Shown here: piece by piece, positions 6,678-9,614 of the stretch
Numbering within the stretch: position 1 is the first letter of the stretch
Layout: every line of letters starts with the position of its first letter
NCBI GenBank assembly: GCA_003249585.1
Contig: QKIM01000037.1
Location: 1 to 9,614, forward strand
From: Deltaproteobacteria bacterium
GTDB lineage: Bacteria; Myxococcota_A; Polyangia; HGW-17
Length of the DNA stretch: 9,614 bases
Direction of reading: 5' to 3'
The notes under the pieces: generated by a model
Databases searched by the model: none
The model's input: only the letters and a program-made list of their open reading frames with translations
Told to the model about the DNA's origin: nothing
Position numbers and translations under genes: made by a program

Positions 6678-6839
6678 CTACCCGCTGATGCTCTTGCGGA
6701 AGACGGAGACGGCCAGCTGTTTTCTGCCGTGGGCTCTTCTTCTTGCGAGCACTTTGCGACCGTTCTTGGTGGCCATTCTCGCCCGGAAGCCATGGGTTCT
6801 GAGTCTGGAGATGCGATGGGGCTGGTAGGGTCTTTTCAT
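6678..6839 (-). CDS. rpmH: 50S ribosomal protein L34
   Basis: This short gene encodes 53 residues beginning [18 protein letters not shown], followed by [18 protein letters not shown], the standard L34 sequence that binds 23S rRNA in the large subunit. Bacterial L34 usually ends near residue 44-47, just after the RGRKxL motif. Here the match ends at GRKQLAV (38-44) and nine extra residues ending SISG follow. It is the first gene of the operon, with GAGGTGAT five bases upstream of the ATG, and stands in its usual place before rnpA. A long competing frame in the same DNA is the upstream extension of rnpA. Confidence 0.96.
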   Translation of the reverse strand: MKRPYQPHRISRLRTHGFRARMATKNGRKVLARRRAHGRKQLAVSVFRKSISG

Positions 6840-6842
6840 GAT

Positions 6843-6850
6843 ATCACCTC
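6843..6850 (-). promoter_or_regulatory. Ribosome binding site of rpmH
   Basis: GAGGTGAT, close to the full anti-Shine-Dalgarno complement, is followed by three bases and the rpmH ATG at 6839 (five bases from the GAGGTG core). Confidence 0.85.
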
Positions 6851-6937
6851 AAGGAACTTCCACTTCAGCAGTGGTTACAAAACGTTGGATTCGAACACCC
6901 TGCAGCTCTGCGGCACGGGGCGAAAAGAACAAAAGTG

Positions 6938-6966
6938 CGTCTAGCAGAGGGGCGGAGCAAAGTCAA
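6938..6966 (-). promoter_or_regulatory. Promoter of the rpmH operon (sigma-70 type, extended -10)
   Basis: TTGACT (6966-6961) matches the -35 consensus at five of six positions. Exactly 17 bases separate it from TAGACG (6943-6938), a weak -10 preceded by TGC, which fits the extended -10 form. The bases just upstream of the -35 (6967-6979) are AT-rich (TGAATGAAAACAA) and may act as a proximal UP element, as is common for ribosomal protein operons. Transcription would start near 6930, leaving a leader of about 90 bases. Confidence 0.62.
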
Positions 6967-6985
6967 TTGTTTTCATTCACGGGAC

Positions 6986-7006
6986 GTGGGCCTGCCCGTT
7001 TTTTTT
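6986..7006 (+). terminator. Weak terminator-like hairpin with T8 tract
   Basis: GTGGG, the loop CCTG and CCCGT can pair (three GC pairs and two GU pairs) and run directly into eight Ts. The stem is short and no plus-strand gene ends just before it. If real, it would stop antisense transcripts coming through the rpmH side and insulate the downstream promoter. Confidence 0.25.
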
Positions 7007-7012
7007 GATCTT

Positions 7013-7050
7013 CCGGCGATGGGGAGTAATCTGCGATCATTCGTCGCCGG
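7013..7050. repeat. 7-bp perfect inverted repeat upstream of the Roadblock promoter
   Basis: CCGGCGA (7013-7019) and its exact complement TCGCCGG (7044-7050) flank 24 bases. The right arm ends 15 bases before the -35 hexamer, a position open to an activator or looping repressor. In GC-rich DNA a 7-bp repeat can arise by chance. Confidence 0.3.
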
Positions 7051-7060
7051 CGGTGGTGTT

Positions 7061-7097
7061 ATTGGTTGACCATCACCAATAAGATCATTAGTATTGG
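7061..7097. repeat. Overlapping ATTGG/CCAAT inverted repeats across the promoter (candidate operator)
   Basis: Three half-sites are arranged head to head: ATTGGT (7061-7066) pairs with ACCAAT (7075-7080) over an 8-base centre, and CCAATA (7076-7081) pairs with TATTGG (7092-7097) over a 10-base centre. The first palindrome covers the -35 hexamer and the second covers the spacer and -10. The two outer half-sites are 32 bases apart, about three helical turns. This is the layout expected for a dimeric repressor; the regulator is unknown. Confidence 0.5.
7066..7094 (+). promoter_or_regulatory. Promoter of the Roadblock-TPR operon (sigma-70 type)
   Basis: TTGACC (7066-7071, five of six consensus bases) and TAGTAT (7089-7094, four of six) are separated by 17 bases. 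Initiation would fall near 7101, leaving a leader of only about 13 bases before the ATG at 7114. This also argues against an in-frame TTG start at 7066, because that codon would lie in the -35 element and not be transcribed. Confidence 0.65.
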
Positions 7098-7103
7098 GCG
7101 AGC

Positions 7104-7108
7104 GGAGG
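7104..7108 (+). promoter_or_regulatory. Ribosome binding site of the Roadblock gene
   Basis: GGAGG is followed by five bases and ATG at 7114. It selects this start over the upstream in-frame TTG at 7066. Confidence 0.85.
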
Positions 7109-7113
7109 CCTAT

Positions 7114-7464
7114 ATGTTCAGAGAACACCTCAAAAAACTTGTAGACAACGTCGATGGCGCCAGAGCCGCACTGCTGATGGAATTCGACGGCATCGAAGTG
7201 GACCATTACCAGAAGGAGAGCAGCAATATCCAGACCCTCGGGACGGAATTCTCGCAGCTCATGACCCACGCCCGGCGCACATCCCAGATTCTGGACGTGG
7301 GCGGCCTCGAAGAGATGATGGTCAAAACCGATGATATGATTCTTGTCTTCCGGATCGTCAACGATGATTATTTCCTGACCGTTGCGCTTGATTCCACGGG
7401 GAATTTCGGGAAAGCGCGCTTCATCGCCAGGTTGATTGTCCCCAGGATGCTCGAAGAGTTCTGA
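7114..7464 (+). CDS. Roadblock/LC7 domain protein
   Basis: The 116-residue protein has the length and pattern of a single Roadblock/LC7 fold with no signal peptide or membrane segment. An N-terminal helix (MFREHLKKLVDNVDGARAAL) leads into a strand and turn LLMEFDGIEVDHY (20-32), equivalent to the family's DG turn. A long helix follows (about 38-60), then strands DVGGLEEMMVKTDDMILVFRIV (61-82) and DYFLTVALD (85-93), a loop STGNFGKAR (94-102) and a last helix. Members such as MglB dimerise and act as GTPase-activating or scaffold partners of Ras-like GTPases; no GTPase gene is visible in the window. It is the first gene of the divergent operon, 29 bases before the TPR gene. The fold assignment is by pattern and the partner is unknown. 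Confidence 0.78.
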   Translation: MFREHLKKLVDNVDGARAALLMEFDGIEVDHYQKESSNIQTLGTEFSQLMTHARRTSQILDVGGLEEMMVKTDDMILVFRIVNDDYFLTVALDSTGNFGKARFIARLIVPRMLEEF

Positions 7465-7482
7465 TTCGCCGAACCAGCTTTC

Positions 7483-7488
7483 AAGGAG
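7483..7488 (+). promoter_or_regulatory. Ribosome binding site supporting the GTG start of the TPR gene
   Basis: AAGGAG is followed by five bases and GTG at 7494. No ATG is nearby in frame, and the encoded helix of the first TPR begins right after, so GTG is the likely start. Confidence 0.8.
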
Positions 7489-7493
7489 AGTAC

Positions 7494-9614
7494 GTGGCGA
7501 TAAATAAAGAAAAAATTGCGGCCTCTGCCCAGAAGCACTTCAAGAAGGGCAACTACGACAAGGCCCTCGAAGAATATCAAAAAATTGTCAAGGCAGATCC
7601 GTCCGAGACCCGCTACTGGAAGCGGATAGGGGATATCCAGGTCCATGCCGGCGACAAGGCCGGAGCCATACAGACCTACCTGCGGATCGCCGATGATTTC
7701 CTGGCCAAGGGGTTCCACACCAAGGCGCTGGCCATCCTCCGCCAGATCCAGGCCCTGGACTCCACCATTGAAGCGGTCTACCGCAAGCTCGCGAAAATAT
7801 TCATCGCCACCAACTTCCTCGGGGACGCCCTCCACACGCTGGAGCAACTGTCCCTGCAGCTCGAACGCAGCGGCAAAAATGAGGAAATGCTCGCCGTCCT
7901 CGAAGAGATGGCGGCCATCGATCCATCCAAGGTGATCCACCGCGTACACCTGGCGGAGACCCTGAGCAGGTTCAACAAAAAGCGTGAAGCCGCCAAGGAG
8001 TTCAAGCAGGTCGCCGCTCACCTCAAAGAAGAGAAGAACGACAAGGACTTCATCAAGGTCGCAGAACGGCTCCTCTTCCACGACCCCGACGACAAACAGA
8101 CCCTGCGGGACCTGGCCGAGGCCTACATCCGGCTGAAGAATCCCCAGAAGGTCCTCAAGCGGCTGCTGGAGATCTACCAATCCTACCCGGGCGATCTGGA
8201 CAACCTCCACATCCTGGCCCGGGTCTTCCTCTCCATGGGAAAAAAGGAGAAGGCGGTCCAGGTCTACAAGGAGATGGCCAGGCTGCTGCTGGAGCAGGGA
8301 AAACGGGACCAGGGCAACACCATCTTCGAGCGGATCCTCGAGATCGATCCCAAGGACCGCGACGCCCTCAAGGGGCTCGGCAGGCTGCGGGAGAACCGCC
8401 CCCCTCCGAAGCCCAGGCGTGAAGAGCCCGAGGTGGTGGAGATCGACATCGACGAGATCGCCGAGGTGGAGCCCGAAGAGGATGAGGAGCTCGATATCGA
8501 GGAGCTCGAGGACGCCGCCGAGGTCGAAGAGGATCTGAAGGTCCTCGAGGAGTCCGAGGCCTTCTTCCGGTACGGGCTCATCGACAAGGCCCTGGGCAAC
8601 CTGTCGCGGATCCACAATCAGGAAAACCCGCGGCTGCTCACCCTGAAGAAGGACATCTACATCAAGCAGGCCAAAAAGACCGAAGCGCTCCAGGTGCTGC
8701 AGGACCTGGCCAACGCCGTCGCCGAGCGCGTTCCCGAGCGCGCCATCGAGATCGCTCAGGAAGCCCTGCAGCTCCAGTCCGGGTTGCAATGGGCCGAACG
8801 CCTCCTCAACGAAATGGGGTCCTCTCTGCCCGAGCTCAAGCCCATGTCGACGCAGGAGATCGCGGCAGTCCTCGAGCTGGACGACGCCTTCGAGATCATC
8901 GATGAGCTCGACGAAGCCGAGGCCGTCCTCGACATCTCCGCCCTAACCACCACGGGGGAGAGCAAGGTCGTCTCCCAGGGGCTCCACTCTGCGGAAGAGA
9001 TCGACAAGGTGCTCTCGGAGAAGGAGAAGGACGTCTCCGACCTCACGGGCGATGACGTCGAGATGGATCTTGAGGAGATGCTCGCCTCCCTCAAGGGGCT
9101 CACCGAAGACAGCCCCTACATCTCGGCGCCGGAAGGCCACACCGACGACATCGTCATCAAGGCCCCTTCCCAGGAGAGCACCCTCGACGGGGACCTCTCC
9201 CTGGGCCTCGACGAGCTGGCGGAGCTTCAGGAGGCGAGCCAATCCTTCATCCGCCTCAACGAGCTCAGCAAGGACAATATCGACGTCGACGCCATGGCCA
9301 GTGGATACGACAGCGGTCCCCACGAGCTGCCCGACGCGGATCAGTTCATCGAGTTCGACATCGAGGAGACCCCCGTGGTCTCCCACCTGGACGATCTCGC
9401 GCCCTCTCCGAGGACGACCATGGCCCTGGGCCAGACCGCGCCCGCCGAGGCCGGCGCCACAGACGAGCGGAGCGTGTCCGAGGCGAACATCCAGCACACC
9501 ATGGAGCAGCAGCACGTCAATCCGCTCGCCGACGATCCCTTCCACGCGGACCTGCCCGATGACCGGTTCCTGTTGAACATCGACGAGGCCATCAACTCCA
9601 CGGCCGCGCCGCCG
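7494..9614 (+). CDS. Large TPR-repeat protein with acidic hinge and tail (partial, C-terminus beyond window)
   Basis: The frame is open for 707 codons from GTG and leaves the window without a stop. Residues 1-300 are tandem TPR-like helix pairs, for example SAQKHFKKGNYDKALEEYQK (11-30), GFHTKALAILRQIQALDS (73-90), FLSMGKKEKAVQVYKEMARL (245-264) and ILEIDPKDRDALKGLGRL (281-298). Residues 310-347 form a hinge with 23 Asp or Glu in 38 positions and no Lys or Arg after residue 309. A second helical block follows (about 350-445, ESEAFFRYGLIDKALGNL). From about 455 onwards the sequence is acidic, low in complexity and probably disordered, with short hydrophobic acidic stretches such as DDAFEIIDELDEAEAVLDI. 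No signal peptide or membrane helix is seen, so a cytoplasmic scaffold is likely. Similar TPR proteins occur in Myxococcota and relatives; the precise function is not recognised. Confidence 0.85.
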   Translation, partial: MAINKEKIAASAQKHFKKGNYDKALEEYQKIVKADPSETRYWKRIGDIQVHAGDKAGAIQTYLRIADDFLAKGFHTKALAILRQIQALDSTIEAVYRKLAKIFIATNFLGDALHTLEQLSLQLERSGKNEEMLAVLEEMAAIDPSKVIHRVHLAETLSRFNKKREAAKEFKQVAAHLKEEKNDKDFIKVAERLLFHDPDDKQTLRDLAEAYIRLKNPQKVLKRLLEIYQSYPGDLDNLHILARVFLSMGKKEKAVQVYKEMARLLLEQGKRDQGNTIFERILEIDPKDRDALKGLGRLRENRPPPKPRREEPEVVEIDIDEIAEVEPEEDEELDIEELEDAAEVEEDLKVLEESEAFFRYGLIDKALGNLSRIHNQENPRLLTLKKDIYIKQAKKTEALQVLQDLANAVAERVPERAIEIAQEALQLQSGLQWAERLLNEMGSSLPELKPMSTQEIAAVLELDDAFEIIDELDEAEAVLDISALTTTGESKVVSQGLHSAEEIDKVLSEKEKDVSDLTGDDVEMDLEEMLASLKGLTEDSPYISAPEGHTDDIVIKAPSQESTLDGDLSLGLDELAELQEASQSFIRLNELSKDNIDVDAMASGYDSGPHELPDADQFIEFDIEETPVVSHLDDLAPSPRTTMALGQTAPAEAGATDERSVSEANIQHTMEQQHVNPLADDPFHADLPDDRFLLNIDEAINSTAAPP

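Larger units (their letters stand above)
6840..7113. other. Divergent intergenic region between the rpmH operon and the Roadblock operon
   Basis: No coding frame is supported here. The left part is the leader of rpmH (6840 to about 6930), then come the rpmH promoter (6938-6966), a T8/A8 tract (6999-7006), a 7-bp inverted repeat (7013-7050) and the plus-strand promoter with its palindromes (7061-7097). No DnaA-box cluster, tRNA or dnaA gene is visible, although rpmH often lies beside dnaA and the origin in bacteria. Confidence 0.8.

Noticed and set aside
6860..6874. Small hairpin (CCACT with AGTGG) just before the rpmH ribosome binding site
   Set aside because: Only five base pairs with no support for an attenuator or protein-binding leader.
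6887..6899. A tRNA T-loop-like string (GGATTCGAACACC; GTTCGAATCC on the minus strand)
   Set aside because: No matching T-stem, anticodon arm or acceptor stem is found around it; it is probably a chance match in the rpmH leader.
7066..7113. Upstream TTG start that would lengthen the Roadblock protein by 16 residues
   Set aside because: The codon lies within the -35 hexamer and upstream of the predicted transcription start, and a good ribosome binding site precedes ATG 7114.
6840..7113. Possible replication origin next to rpmH
   Set aside because: No dnaA gene and no cluster of TTATCCACA-type boxes are visible.
7368..8789. A 473-codon minus-strand frame opposite the TPR gene
   Set aside because: Antisense to a well-supported TPR protein; its Leu-, Gly- and Asp-rich product mirrors the reverse complement of the acidic and Leu codons.
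1..9614. CRISPR arrays, insertion sequences, prophage or toxin-antitoxin genes
   Set aside because: No spaced direct repeats, transposase, integrase or toxin-like small gene pair was seen on either strand.

Overview
The window holds a compact six-gene operon on the minus strand, read from about position 6930 leftwards to position 1 and beyond. A divergent two-gene operon on the plus strand starts at about 7100 and runs off the right end. The DNA is GC-rich with mostly GC-ending codons. The ancestral rpmH-rnpA-yidD-yidC-mnmE order, a ribH-nusB pair, and a Roadblock/LC7 protein next to a large TPR protein with acidic linkers suggest a Gram-negative bacterium of the former Deltaproteobacteria (Myxococcota, Desulfobacterota, Bradymonadota or relatives). 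This placement is an inference; there is no rRNA marker here.

Minus strand, in transcription order. An extended -10 type promoter (6938-6966) precedes rpmH (ribosomal protein L34), then rnpA (RNase P protein). Next comes one open reading frame that joins YidD to the membrane insertase YidC in frame, then mnmE (tRNA wobble-uridine modification GTPase), ribH (lumazine synthase) and nusB (antitermination factor). The last gene is a 578-codon partial gene for an ATP-grasp plus phospho-histidine swivel enzyme with a rifampicin-phosphotransferase-like domain order. Spacing is very tight: 4 nt, 1 nt, a 38-nt overlap, 22 nt, a 4-nt overlap and 2 nt. The operon therefore looks translationally coupled. 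The first half makes ribosome, tRNA-processing and membrane-insertion components; the second half adds flavin synthesis, rRNA antitermination and the phosphotransferase-like enzyme. The usual jag/khpB gene between yidC and mnmE is absent, and mnmG does not follow mnmE.

Intergenic region 6840-7113 carries both divergent promoters. The plus-strand promoter (7066-7094) is overlapped by three ATTGG/CCAAT half-sites that form two inverted repeats, a good candidate operator.

Plus strand: a 116-residue Roadblock/LC7 protein (7114-7464) and, 29 nt later, a GTG-initiated TPR protein of at least 707 residues (from 7494) with a lysine/arginine-free acidic hinge and a long acidic tail. Their function is not recognised. 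A cytoplasmic scaffold or small-GTPase regulatory module is a reasonable guess.

The most unusual points are the YidD-YidC fusion with its Ala-Lys-Pro linker and a seven-cysteine cluster in the periplasmic domain, the MnmE G domain lacking the NKxD asparagine, the compact RPH-like enzyme in a translation operon, and the uncharacterised Roadblock-TPR pair with its palindromic promoter.
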